Below, in pieces: positions 44,853-57,037 of a stretch of DNA of 64,000 nucleotides. A program made the position numbers and the translations under genes. This stretch comes from Seminavis robusta (lineage: Eukaryota > Bacillariophyta > Bacillariophyceae > Naviculales > Naviculaceae), in contig CAICTM010000077.1 in NCBI GenBank assembly GCA_903772945.1, positions 1 through 64,000 of the forward strand, given 5' to 3'. Numbering within the stretch: the first letter of the stretch is position 1; each line of letters starts with the position of its first letter. The notes below the pieces were generated by a model that did no database searches, was not told where the DNA came from, and saw only the letters and a list, made by a program, of their open reading frames with translations.

Positions 44853-47800
44853 TTACACCGAAATTGAATCCGACGGCTCGATCAAATCCATCCCTCCAAG
44901 ACGGCTTTCACGATCTTCGCCGGTGTGGCGGAAAACAGAGCTCACAGGGTTCGATGGCGCTCCATCGTCGTCGATATCGTCAACGTCCACATCTTCAATG
45001 GCTGAAAAATAGGAGGTGTTTCCAGAATCGTGACCTGTTCTTGTGAAAAGAGGAATTGTGCCGGGCTTCTCCAGGGTGGACGTACTGTCGAATGACTGGC
45101 AAGCTCGGTTTACCGTCACCGACCCTACAGGGCCTCGTGAAGCAGCAACACTGGGTGGAACATCCGCATCAGCCTCTTCGTCAATTCTGTCAGATGTGGC
45201 CATGATGTCCCGCTGTTGGTTGCCACCGTGGGCGGCGTGCTCGTCGATGTGCAGCTCCCTTTCGAGATCTTGCTGGTTCATTCGAACACACACAGTAGGA
45301 CCCCAATAGGACAAGAGAACAGGCAACAGAATCAGGCCATGACCAATGCCAAGCGTTACCATGGCGATAAAGGAGATAAACACAGTCTTGAGAATCCCAC
45401 TGCTGCTGAATGCCAAGGGGACAACGCCAAGACAAGTCGACAATCCACCGACAAGAATCGACGCTCCCATGGTGCGCAAAGTGTCTTTGACTTTCGCTTC
45501 TCTTGTCGTCTCGGCCGACTCATAGTAGCGAAGAATAATGTGCATGAGGAAGTCAACTAGGAGCCCAATTGAAATGACCAGACAGACATATGTCAAGGGA
45601 TTGATGGCCAACCCCGCGAATTGAATGGTTCCAAGGAGGTCCACGTATAACACCATGATCAATGGTGTCACAAACATTGTGGCAGACCAATGCGGGATCA
45701 ACAAGAAGCCAATCGCAGTGATGGCGATCACACCCGATATCGTAGTGAACTAGAGATGTGACAAGCGTGAAGAAGTTTTGGTGAGATTACGAACACCAAA
45801 AACCCAATCGATGCGCTAATTGCCTTTGCTACCCACCTGTAATTCAGCCACGACAACCGTGTAGAAGTCCCATAAAAAGAAAATGGATTCAAATGCGAAG
45901 AATGGCATGTCGTCTTCTCGACCTTGGTTCACTGTTTGGTTCATTGACACTCTGTGCAGATCTGCCAGGACTTGGACTTGCTCCCTTACGACTTCCACGT
46001 TCAAGTCCTGGAGCGAAAACCAGCATCGCGAGGTTTCAATGGTACCATCAGGGTTAAGCGCGATGTCACCGCCATAAATATCGTAAACCTCCGGAATGGA
46101 CATGAGAACATCAAACCGCTCATAGAAGGTCCAATTGTTCTCGAAAATGAACGAGTAGTTCGCAAAAGCTTCATGATTGCCGTCAGCGACATCTTTGAAG
46201 TCTCGGAACCAACAGGCCTCGGGTTCCTTTTGGAAATGTTGAAGCCTTGTCACCTCGTCAACGTACTTTTGCATTTGCTCCTGGATTTGTGGATCGCTCT
46301 GATCGACATAACGAAAGTAAACCGGTATTCGAAAAGTGGAAACAGTGTACGCAGACAGTGCATTCACGTAGGCCAAAGCGTAAGAGTCGGTTGGCAAAAA
46401 ATCAGAGGCTCGAAAGGATTGAACCAGCTGGGTAGAACTGTAGATACAGGCACCCAAGAAAGCTGTAAAGCCGATCAGAACAAAGACTTTGGCGCACGGA
46501 TGCATAAGTTTATCAGCATACCAGTCCATGAATCTGTCAGCCCAATGTCTGTCTTCCATGGGAACTCCTGAAGCAGGGGAAGATTCATCTTGTGATGCTA
46601 GCTCATTTTGCCGCAGTCGAATGGCAGAAGGATCGTCAGAATCATCGTCTTCAGTCATGACTCTCGATCGACCCGATGATGATGGAGGGCCGCTCAGAGC
46701 AGAAGAAGCTTTCTTGCTGTGTTCTTGGGGGTTGCCGTTTTGGAGTGGTCTCTTGCTGCTATCCGACTCAGAAGAATCGGAATCACTCGGCTTGGCAGAG
46801 GACGGGGAGGAAACTGTGAAACATATACAGCAGTCTCTGCGGTTGGCCTTGATGCGTTCTTCATCAAGCACCAAGATGGCTGTTTGTTTGAAATAGAGTG
46901 AAGTGTGAACATGTATGTTAATGAGCTCCTGTTGACAGACAAGCGCCATCTTGGACGCATCCCTTGAAAACAAAGAGCAAACTTACCGACAAAGAACGTA
47001 ATTTGATAAACATAATCAATAAAGATGGTTGGAGCTGCATAGATACAAAGCCATTGAATGGAGGGGATGGTGGAGATGAGGCCCATCAAGAAAGCGACGG
47101 TGGTTGTGATAGTTGTCAAAGAAATGGAGTTGCCGACTTCTTCCATTGTTTCACGGATTCGCTCCACTGTTTCCTTGTTGGGGTTGGTTCGGAAGTAGGC
47201 CCCCGTGATGATAAAGGTATCGTCGAGCCTGCGCAGCAACAGCACAAAAAGGCAAGCAAGAGACATGTAAGACGGAGAAGGAGAGAGAAGCAAACCCCAT
47301 TGGCAACAGCCGCTCGTGTTCTTCTTACCCGACACCAAATATGACAAAGGGCAGAATCTGTGTCATGCTGGTAAATGGAACTCCAATGGCAAAGCACATT
47401 CCAAATCCCGTCATGATGGACATGAGAATGGTCACCACGGATCCAATTCCGACCATGGACCTGGACTTTACGGGGTCGTTTCGGTAAAAGACAAAGCACG
47501 TAAAGCCAGTCATGATGAAAAAGACTAATGGGATCAACGGAATATCGTCGGCAATGGCTCTCACGAGCTCGTCGCCCAGGGAGCGCATCGTGAGGAATTC
47601 GAGTTTGTAGACATTTCCTGGTTCGTCGGCCCATTCTTTTCGTAGCTCTCGTAGCGCATCAATCACGGCGGATTCGACTTTCGGGGTGAGCGACACCTCT
47701 GTGACTTGGCCAAACACGTCCTCCTCCTCGAGTTTGACATCGGGTAAACCAACGTAGAGAACGATCATTTTGGCCTCGAAGATCAAGCCCGATTTTGGGT

Positions 47801-49211
47801 CTCGTTGGCTCCTGCCCATGAAGAAATCATGAAAAAAGGGTGTTCCCTCTGACGTAACATTCTTGGAGATGGTTTCTATAACGACTTGGTCCGATCCTTG
47901 AGTCTCTTGTCGAAATAGTGTGCTATTTTCGTTCCAAAAGCTCATGAGTCCATGGCTCTGACAGTATGGCGCTCCAAGGTCGTTTGTTTTGGGGCTGTAG
48001 GAACAAAGGTCCTGTACTTCCGGCAAGGACCGGATGAAATCGACTGCCATAAAGGCCCGATTGACGACTTCATATCCGACAACATTGTCGCCATTGCGGT
48101 GAATTGTGACGGCAATGCCGCGTTCTCCCTCGGGGAATCCATCTACATTGCTGACGTAGCGACCATGTTGCCGAGAGAGGGCATCTGTGGGAGCAAACAT
48201 GGCTTCTTCATTGGCTTCCACATAGAAATTGGTGAAGAAACCTGTCGCAATCACACCCAAGCTGACGCACAGGACGATCGCTATACAGGACCTCGGATTT
48301 CGCGCCGCTCGAAGACTGACGGCCAAGACGAATTGACAAATGGCATAGTGAAGCCATTGCGTACACTTGGTCCATTTGTCGACTGCGCATTTCAGAATGC
48401 TGTCGTCTTTTGACGAGGAGGAGGAAGGCGGTGTTTGTCGACCGCCGGATGCTTGTTGTTGTTGTTGTTGTTGTAACGGCTGCATGGACTCTGATCGATT
48501 GATGGTCTGTTGTGTCTCTTGCCGTATTGAGAACTCGTCGTAAAAGAGGGATCTCCCGCTGGGATCTTCCCGAGTGCTTCGAGTGCTTCGACGGCTGGTG
48601 TCCATTCTGTTGTGGTTGTTGTTGGTGTGGCTGGTTTGGGTCTTGGATTGCGAAGAGCACGTCGTCTTGTTGGATCCAGCCTTGCTGGTTCTTTTTCTTG
48701 TGGTTGCTTCGTCTGGGTCTTCAGCTACTAGTAGAGAAGACGATTGCGACGAGAACAAGGAGGAAACTTCTTTATGAAACTCCAGCGATACTTCAAATCC
48801 CACTGGCAAGTCGTAACCACTACGAACGCAGGAAACTTCTGTGGTGCTGCTGGTCAAAGCAGAGCAAGAGGAAGACTCTCGATTCAAGGTAGGCTCAGGC
48901 GTGGTTGCGCGATTGCCACTGCTGTCTACTAGAGAGTAGCTCTTACTACTTTGACTGCGACTGTTGCTGGGTGGTGCGTTATGGTCGTTGTTTCCACTTT
49001 TGGGATTGTGAGAAAGCAGTCCAGTCAAATTGCTTTGTTGGGTTACAGCAGCACAACCACCAGTGTCGACTGCGACAACGCTGTTATGGTGGTCCTGAGA
49101 AAAAACAGGAAATACAATTCCCACTGTCCTGGTGGTCGCTTCGTCACCACCTCCAGCTACCGGTACATGTTCGGGCGTTCCCGTCTTCATCCAGCTTTCA
49201 TGTTTCACCAT
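44853..49211 (-). CDS. Patched/NPC1-like protein with sterol-sensing domain (RND superfamily)
   Basis: Model complement(join(44853..45749,45837..46879,46987..47228,47329..49211)), 1354 aa; introns of 87, 107 and 100 bases, all in phase. About 300 N-terminal residues are low complexity (Ser/Thr/Gln, with a Q8 run near 247). The RND layout follows: TM1 (about 307-330), a large luminal loop with NxT/NxS sites, a first bundle with the sterol-sensing domain (about 565-720, with FGVGLDDTFIITGAY holding the GxxxD/DD signature), a cytosolic Ser/Asp-rich linker, TM7, a second loop, and a second bundle (SIGLLVDFLMH...). Patched/NPC1-type proteins move sterols or lipids using ion gradients. The C-terminal tail is acidic. 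The substrate is unknown. Confidence 0.9.
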
Positions 49212-51295
49212 TCCGCTGCTGCCCTTTCGACTAAAGTAGAATTTTACCCCGTGGACGATCCCACCAAATAGGTCGAGTGAACCACCAAATAGGTCGAATG
49301 AACCGACAGTTCTCTAATCTCACACCATCCTCTAAATTATTCTTTTATTAAGAAATGAAGAAAACTAATGTCACAATGGCAGTTTTGCCGTTGACGGCGT
49401 TCCAATTAGCTCTATTTAGAGATTTTGCGAGAACATGTTTTCAAAGCATCTGAGAACGACATGGCTAGCCAAAACAGCTGGTCTTTGAGACAAACTCGGA
49501 TTTATGGATAAAGCTGTTTTCAATGCCTTTTGATTTTATTAAAGCAAAGTGCCTTTTTCCGGATGTGGGACCGACTTCTATGATACAGTTACCGGAGCCA
49601 AGCTCAGGGCGGAAGCATGCCTTCACAGCTTCCTGCTTCCAGGTGTAGATGGTTGGCTCATGCTGACTTACTTTTGCGTAGCCGCCACGGTTGCACCCAT
49701 GACCGTCGTATGCAGCTCGATCTATGCATACAGTACCTGCACTGAACTTTTCCCGTACCGGTACATTGAGGGTCCGAACGATCTCTATCAGCCAAGTCCT
49801 TCTGTACCGGTAGGATCAATCCGTCTGCATGGATGGTTGTGGACCAATGTTGTGCTGCACTTGCTAGCTTGTAGCCATCGTGGACTAACTAAACCATGAC
49901 CGTCTCTACATGCAACACTTTCTGGCTCTACTGGTAGCTACAGAAAAGTCACAGTGACCACCGCCAAAGGCGAGACATCAACCGTACGTATGTGCAACTC
50001 TCGTACCTCGTACCACTGGCACCAGCACACACAGGGACGGCTGCGCACCTCCCGTATTACGGTTGAGTCGATCGCTACCGGTACCCGTACACCACTTAGC
50101 TGCCTTCGAGTGACTCGACTCGACTCGACTCACGCTCGGAAGAGGTGCACCCAATCAGGGGAACACTACACTGTATGCATACGGTACCAGTAATTTGAAG
50201 CAAGAAGTCGTGTCAACCTGTTTCTTGTTGGATAGCATGTTGCTTGGTGCTGGAGCGCAAGGAGCTTGACTCTGCACCAGCACAAACGGAGCTATCACTT
50301 GGAGCGACGGTTCCAGTGAACTACGCGATCAGTGTAATCAGATGGCAGTTACAGAAAACTCGGAAGCACCGCGGACTCGCTCGCCGTCATAGCTTCGCCA
50401 AGACTCCACTGCTCAGATCTTTGTCATCCCCAAACTTTTGCGAAGGATCCCTCCTCACTCCGTTTCCTCCCTTCCACGGCAATCGTTTCTTTCCTCTGAA
50501 CATTGCGAGGGAACCCCTCTATTCTGCAACCACTTTCCGTCCAAGCGCTGAGTTTTTGTGTTCTTCATGGTCAAGGCCAAGCAGAGGCAACTGAGGGGGG
50601 TGTCATGGCCGTCATGGCTGGACTCGGCACGGTGCCTGTATCGTTCGTTGACGCCTCCGTGTTGAGAACTGGCGCAGACAGCTGCACTAAGAGTCCCGTT
50701 GCCTGCACGATGCTCACTCGTCCTGTCGTCACCGCTGATGTCTCTGCACTACTACGGTACGGTCATACAGAATACAACAACCACGGTCTGATTCTTGTAG
50801 ACGATATCAAATAATGTTTCGAGGGCCTCTTCGCGATTGTTGACGAGAAACTACGTAACCACATGAAACAAAGTGTTCTAAAACGAAAAAGTACCTCGAG
50901 TTTGTGCTGGTCAGTTGGAGGTGAAAATGCACTCCCAACCTTGCCTACCGGTAATACAGTGAAACAAGTGGCTCGTTCAGACCACTACAACTCCTTCAGG
51001 CCTACCTTTCCACCACCTCCGCTTGTCAAGGAACTACAGGTACCGAGCAAGCTTCCGACATCTCGTCTCAGCAATCTAGGGAAGATCATGCAAGTGTACA
51101 TTATTCAGTTTATGGCGAGTTTGTTGTGTCAATCAATGCAGTGCAATGAAAGCTGTGTACATTGCTTGCTGGTGAGTGCTGGAGTTGACGCGTTTACACT
51201 GCACGTTCTGGGACACAAACGCTTTCACGGAAGCATTGCGTGCCTCTCAAACGACGTAGTTAGCCCTCTAATAGGCCCGTTGGCTGCCTAATCAG
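49212..51295. other. Intergenic stretch with small tandem repeats
   Basis: A 21-bp tandem repeat lies at 49261-49302 (CCACCAAATAGGTCGA-type, two copies). Further on are (GACTC)n near 50,116 and several TACCGGTA sites. Plus-strand frames of 103-142 codons are open but lack domains. It includes the 5' flank of the SSD gene and the 3' flank of the heme oxygenase gene. Confidence 0.5.
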
Positions 51296-52253
51296 TTAAT
51301 GAGGTGAAGCACCCCCACTGAGGTAGGCATTGATCATTCCTCCACCCCTGAACGCATCTGCAGTTCCTGCCACACACGCATCCTTTTCCTCTTGTGACCA
51401 TGTAGCTGCCATAGCTTCAATGCTCTCTTTGACACGCCCCTTGATCTCGTTGAGATCACCATCCCACTTTGTTAGTAACAGGGCGACAAAACAGGTTATT
51501 AGTGATATCTGAGAACCTGATCAACGAAAAGATCAAACAAAAAGGCTTGACCAGGGTTACCTTGTAGAACTCGAGAGTCTTCTTTTCTAGCAACAAAGCA
51601 CTCATTTGTTTCCCGATCATTCTTCCGCCAGCGGTGTGGGCGAAATAAAAATTGTAGTAGTGACACATGAGTTCTGGAATGGATCCGTCTGCAGCAATCT
51701 CTCTCAGCTGTGTTGCGTAAGTCTTTCCAAATTCTCCCACTTCTGGCCGCGACAAGCCGTATTCCTTGACCATGAACTCAATATCCGTTTCCAGCGCCTC
51801 TGTTCGTTCCAGACCAGTGTTCCGAAACATTTCCAGTGCTTCATTTTCATTCACAATATCTTCCAAGGCCTCGTAAACATGCTTGGAATCCACCAAAAAG
51901 GCGAGATAATCGTCCCTGGTTGGAGTGTATGGTTTAGCCGGTTTCTTAACTTCCACTTGACCCTCTTTGGGGGCTTGTTGTTTCGTATGCAACTTCATCG
52001 CTGCTCCTCTGAGCTCTGTCTCAATAAACCCTCCAGCCGTCGCCGTGGCGGGGGCAGCAGACAAGATTACCAAAGAAGGCAATGATGGTCGGACGGAATG
52101 TACAAAAGCAACATTCTGTCGATGAACACCTATTCGATGTTGTTGCAATTCGCTAAGTTTCTTGGAGGTGGAAAAGGCGGATACTACCGACTGATTCTCG
52201 ACCAGGATACTCAGGCAGAGAGCTGCCAACAGTTGGGTTTGTCCTAATCTCAT
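51296..52253 (-). CDS. Plastid heme oxygenase (HO1-type), biliverdin synthesis
   Basis: Model complement(join(51296..51466,51561..52253)), 287 aa; donor AAG|GTAACC, phase 0. Heme oxygenase opens heme with O2 and reduced ferredoxin to give biliverdin IXa, the start of phytochrome-type chromophores and of heme recycling. Seen: the RGAAMKLHTKQQAPKEGQ segment with the likely proximal His near 89, LVDSKHVYEALEDIV, then CHYYNFYFAHTAGGRMIGKQM, whose AHTAGGR is the family signature. The last exon ends WDGDLNEIK...WSQEEKDAC, which matches the plant HO end. The N-terminus is a signal peptide with VVSAF before STSKK, an ASAFAP-like Phe, and then a long transit region (Ala/Val/Ser-rich). This targets it to the complex plastid. 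Divergent from the RING gene at 52773. Confidence 0.95.
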
Positions 52254-52772
52254 TTTTCCGTGCTCAAAACTTGTGGCTCCTTGAAACTACTACCCGTTGC
52301 TCTTTCTTCTCGTGGGGAATCGTCAACTCGATCGACAGCAAACAATGTAACTCTCACAGCAGCAAGAAGTGATAGCTCGTTGCTGCCATGGCCGAAAGAA
52401 GAAGAACATACAGCAGACGTCAGACTCACCCAAAAAGCTCCACGATTGAAAGCCTCACTTCAACTTGGGTGGATAACTCTAACCCCAAGCAAATGGTGCG
52501 GGAGTCGAAACAGTCATGAAAGAGAGAGGCAACGCAAAGTTTGGCCAGCTAGTCGACTGTAAGCCCCAGCTCCGCCAATAATGGCGACCATGGACAAGAA
52601 CATTCAACTACGCTTAAAACCCATGGACATTGATGGCGACGACCAAAAAACGAATTCAGAGTTTAAAAGCTGGAAGCCCCCAAAAGCATTCCAAATCTCA
52701 CTTCTCTTTTGCATGCCGCGGCAGGAAGCCTGAAAACGCTTTTGAAACACAAACAATGATCCAAGACCACCA
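52254..52772. promoter_or_regulatory. Divergent promoter region of heme oxygenase and RING genes
   Basis: 520 bases between two divergent starts (52253 minus and 52773 plus). No strong motif is visible. Function inferred from position. Confidence 0.35.
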
Positions 52773-53753
52773 ATGAGTGCTACTGAGAATGATTACTTCA
52801 CGGGTTCTTTCGCGACCTCATCTCCCCGTTCTTCTGCGCTTCCCCGCTACGACGAGACCAATCAGTCTCCAGTACCAATGCCAACCGGATATGGGAACTC
52901 AGCCATCCTGATAGTCGTTGTCTTTCTAATTGCCATTGCCGCTTCCATAACCATGGGTATTATTCTGTTCTTTTCGCGTCAACGCAAACTTGAGAATGTA
53001 GAATACAAAGGTACGAGATGCTTCGTTTAATCAATATTGGGCCAGCAAAACAGCCGAGAAGCTTCCTAAGCTCTTGCATGCATTCCGCCCTTTTGCCCAA
53101 CGTAACAGCCACAGCAGAAGATCGCACTGAAGCTTCCGATGCTTCCATTGCTGCCGACATGGTGGACCATGCCTTGATTGTCACGGTACGTCGTCATGTT
53201 GTTTTCGTCTGCAGCCTGTGTCTTCAACAAATTTGGCGCTCACCAAACCTCTCAGGAATGGAAGCCAGCGAAGCGACGGATCTGCAAAGGTCGACCCATC
53301 GGTATCGAAAGCGAGACAATTGACTTGGGATCTACTAGTATCGAGTCGAAGAGACCAAATTTTGTTACGACGCTCTTTGAAGAGTCTCGGGGCTTTGGTA
53401 CCTTTGTGGGCACCGACGATACCTGTAGTATGGGGAGTCACGACGAAGAGGACGACGATCTGGACGGTATAATCGGCCACTCAGTAGATCTAGTTCGTGC
53501 TGGGGTATTCAAGCGAACGTTTGAACTCATGAAGACTCAGTCTCGTTGCGTTCTCTGCAGTGTTTGCTATGAGGTGGGGGACAAGGTTTCTGTTTCCAAT
53601 AATCCAACTTGTGATCACCAGTATCACCAGGCCTGCATCCTTCGCTGGCTCAAACGAAAGTCAGTCTTGTGCCCTGTCTGCAAGGAACCGTACATTGAAC
53701 AACATTGCGGGCTCGGGGTGGCCAACCGCATCGAGTCAAGTATTCTGCTCTAA
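52773..53753 (+). CDS. Single-TM RING-H2 protein, probable E3 ubiquitin ligase (copy 1)
   Basis: Model join(52773..53010,53118..53185,53256..53753), 267 aa. Introns are phase 1 and phase 0, and the exon 2 acceptor AGCAG|AAGAT matches the paralogue at 55370. Residues 43-68 form one hydrophobic segment (IVVVFLIAIAASITM...), with a Ser/Pro-rich N-terminus before it. A charged stretch (HDEEDDDLDG) precedes a C3H2C3 RING: C200-x2-C203 (with C206 close by), C221-x-H223-x2-H226-x2-C229, C241-x2-C244. Trp (RWLKRKS) and the CPVC turn match RING-H2 E3 ligases. It likely sits in a membrane with the RING in the cytosol. Substrate unknown. A short acidic tail follows the RING. Confidence 0.8.
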
Positions 53754-55369
53754 TAATAAACGCTCGAGCTAGCTAGCTACAACTTCACGTACGAAGCAAG
53801 GGGTGCAGCCCCAAAATGCTAAACCAAGCTATCGATCCAGGAGGAGCTCGATTCGCTCAGTCGTTTTGCACAATGTCTCGCACTCGACATTGGCCCTGCC
53901 AACAAGAAGGCTTCAAAATAGTGGCTCTCTCGAGTGACCACGAGTCACCAAGCATCCAAAGACATCCTCGGTCCTTGGTTCCCTCGTCTTGGTTTGCGAT
54001 ATCGGTGGGCTGCTATGGTGGGCGGTGGCAGTGAGCGAAGCGCCTGGCTTTCCACTTGGGCGAATACGTACCGGTAGATCGAATCATTCAGTGCTTCCGC
54101 TGGGAGCGGGTGCTTTGTATCAAGGGAAAGCCTCCATCTGTTGCTTCCGACTCGAAGCTTCGTCTTATCATTAGTGTACTTCTTGACGGCCTCTGCATCC
54201 GTACGGTACGGTACCCTAGACTACTGAATTCGGTGCCGGAACGATCGAAGCGCGACGTATCGACACATCAACTTCTAGAGGTTTGTCTTCGTATGTGTTT
54301 GCGAGACTCCACATCGAAAGGCCGGCCGTTTACTACTGTACGCCACCTTTGTCGATACCAACGGCACGATTGCAGTGGACAAGAAAAAGCAAGGACTGCT
54401 TCGTGCGGGCACGGTTGCTGTCATCCGCCAATTGGATATGTGTAGCTAGCTATCTATCCTCGTTTGTCTTTGGAGATCTTCTTCCGGGGCACGCATACTC
54501 CATTTATAGTACCATACGTATCGAGTACCGGTAGCTAGCGCGGACTCTTTCTGCAGCCACGCTTAGTAGCAGGCCGTGGCTTTCAAGGAACCAAACCGGA
54601 GTCTCAGTCGATTCAAACCGGCATGGGCAAGTATCATACCCGGGTAATAGCGAGAATATATTCAACAGCCAGGAGCCAGTGAAAACAATGACAGCCGACA
54701 AGACTAAGAATGATTCCGCCCTCGATCAAGCTTGGGCTAGGATCTAGGCAAGCACTTACAAGAGGTCAAACCAGGCTACTCTATCTGCACTTTGACTCAT
54801 CGAGCTAAAGGGTCTTGGGGCACCCGGCCGAATTCATTCCTTCGGTCTGTGGGATTTGAGCGCAGCCCGAGCCGAACGGCAGAACTTTTTGTTGACACTT
54901 GGCCATTGGCTGCTGGCTTGAGAGAATAACCAGTGACGAAGGCTGAAGAAAGTCATTCCAGAAATGTCAAAGGACATCACTTGTGGCAATGCCTCATTTA
55001 TGTCTGTTACTCGAACCTTTCCTGTCTCCAGCAGCTAGAGTATACTTATAGTCTTGCAATTGTTTAGCCCAAAGAGTTTATGCATGCTAGAGAGTTGTAC
55101 AGAACGATGACCTTTTGGCTTGTGGCTGAGCCTCGCTACCGGTAGCTACTAGCTATGGTAGCAACTAAAATATCCCAAGCAGTTTTATGTTGAATCTGTC
55201 ACGGTGGCCGATTAGGCACAAATCGACTGATGTTGTGTGCAAGCGAACTGGCGCACAATTTTGGTGGATCTCTTCGAAGCTGACGAACTATCTTGCCTTC
55301 CTCACACATCTGTACTTCACTTCACTGCCAACAAAGGAACCAACAAAGGAACCACCAACCACCTCCACT
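53754..55369. other. Intergenic stretch between the two RING genes
   Basis: 1.6 kb with no supportable gene. A (TAGC)n run and TACCGGTA words are present (for example 54,069, 54,526 and 55,138). Plus-strand frames at 53,816-54,445 are not clearly coding. Confidence 0.45.
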
Positions 55370-56306
55370 ATGAGCTCTTTCGTCGATAGCCTAACCCGAA
55401 GACTGGATGAAGAGGTGATTACCATTACGGATGACAGATTCGTGGAGGAAGAATTTGTTGTGGTGGAAGATGACGATTGGGAAGAAGACGAATACGAGCT
55501 GCCAGTATGGATTGCCATGTTGGGAGTGATTTTCATATCAACGTCGATTGCTGCATTCGTGTTCTACATGTCGTACAAGCACGAGCTCATCTGTGGCAAA
55601 CGATCGGATCGTGAGGACGGAGAGGAAGGTACGTTCTCTGTGGGTGTTGTTGTTGGCGATCTCAACCAACGCGAATCCTTCTCACGCACGCAAACTGATC
55701 TCTTTCTTGTGCCATTCAGAAGATCAAAAGGTTGCGGAACAGTTGGAACGAGGTCATGGTGCAAGAGTCTCCGTCAAGGTACGTCGCCTTTGGGTCTCCC
55801 CTTGTTGTTGAGTGCACACAGAACCTAAGTCTCATCTCTCTTTTGTTCTACAGAAATTCGCCGATGAGGAGGTACCCAACTTTTACGCACTGCCGGAAGG
55901 CACGGGGCACACTTCCGGTGCTTCGGTGGAAACAGAAGAATCTTCCTTGGACTCTGGCAGCGATGGCAGCAACAACAACAGCAACAACAAGAACGAAAAC
56001 CTCCAAAGTGTCCGAACGGCCTCCACTGTCAGTACCAGAAGTTCTGCCAGTGTCAGCAGAAGTTTTGCGGCACTCGTCACAACTCCACGATGTGTTCTGT
56101 GCTCCAAATCCTTTGCCGATGGAGAGGACGTCGTTCATTCCAATAATCCAGAATGTCATCACGAGTATCACAAGACCTGTCTTGTCAAGCACTGGGCAAA
56201 GGCAAAGGGTGGGGTACACGGAAAGTGCCCCGTCTGCAAGGAGACATTCCATCCCGATGGACAAGAAGAAGAAGAAGGAGGAGAAGGGCATGATGTACAT
56301 GCTTAA
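55370..56306 (+). CDS. Single-TM RING-H2 protein, probable E3 ubiquitin ligase (copy 2)
   Basis: Model join(55370..55628,55720..55778,55854..56306), 256 aa. Introns of phase 1 and phase 0 fall where they do in copy 1, and exon 2 begins with the same ...CAG|AAGAT boundary. The N-terminal half is acidic (DDDWEEDEYE), then one TM (WIAMLGVIFISTSIAAFVF), a short basic patch (YKHELICGKRSDR), a Ser/Asn-rich linker, and a RING-H2 with RCVLC, SNNPECHHEYHKTC, then GKCPVCKETF. The RING loop is longer than in copy 1. The two genes are tandem, same strand and structure, so this is a gene duplication. Probable membrane E3 ligase, partner unknown. The C-terminus is acidic (QEEEEGGE). Confidence 0.8.
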
Positions 56307-57037
56307 ACAATCTGCAGTATTTGGTGTTGTGGGGTGCATTACAAACCAAAAAAGCTTGACGGGACACAATCAAGCATGCTGGAACGTACAATGGCCCATC
56401 CACAACCCAAATTTGACAGAAATCAAGAGGGAGCAACTTCTTTGCTGCTGTTAGACAAACCACTCATCGTGTCGTCCGACTCTTCCCAACCGGATGCGTG
56501 AGAGTGGTTTCCTTGTTGCATAGCTTAACTTGTTTACATTAACAACTGAATACTAATAACTAATTTCTAATGTGAAAGTGTGATAGGCTGGTCTTCTGCC
56601 ATGCCATTTCCCACCACAGGTGACCTACTCTGCCCAGCTTAGCCGCCACCCGCTCCATATTAGCCCGCAAATGGCAGGGAGGTCATTCCCAGTTACCGGA
56701 AAATGAGCAGCGGGAGAAGCAAAAATATCCCAGCGACCGGAACATTTGCGGGAGAAGCAAACCTCTTTAACGCCTTGAAAGATCCAACCATCTTGCTAGC
56801 TAGCTACGGTAGCTATCTAAGCTTCAAGTCTTTGCTTGAATGAGTTCGAATCTATGGCTGGATGTACGGTAGTAGCTAGATCTACGTTACATGTAACTCC
56901 TGTCGTTTGCCGGACTGATCCTTCGCTATGATCCAAAAAATCCAGGACCGCTAGCTACGGCAGGCAGGGGCATTGATTGCTCTGTGCAAGTCTATACATT
57001 AGTGCTGGCTGCAGTACTAGCTAGCTATTGCACTGCC
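56307..57037. other. Convergent intergenic stretch
   Basis: Between the end of RING copy 2 and the end of the PPR gene. TAGC repeats near 56,795-56,815. No supportable gene. Confidence 0.5.

Noticed and set aside
50863-51291. 142-codon plus-strand frame next to heme oxygenase
   Set aside because: It is convergent with the heme oxygenase end and no domain or start context is visible; it cannot be supported.
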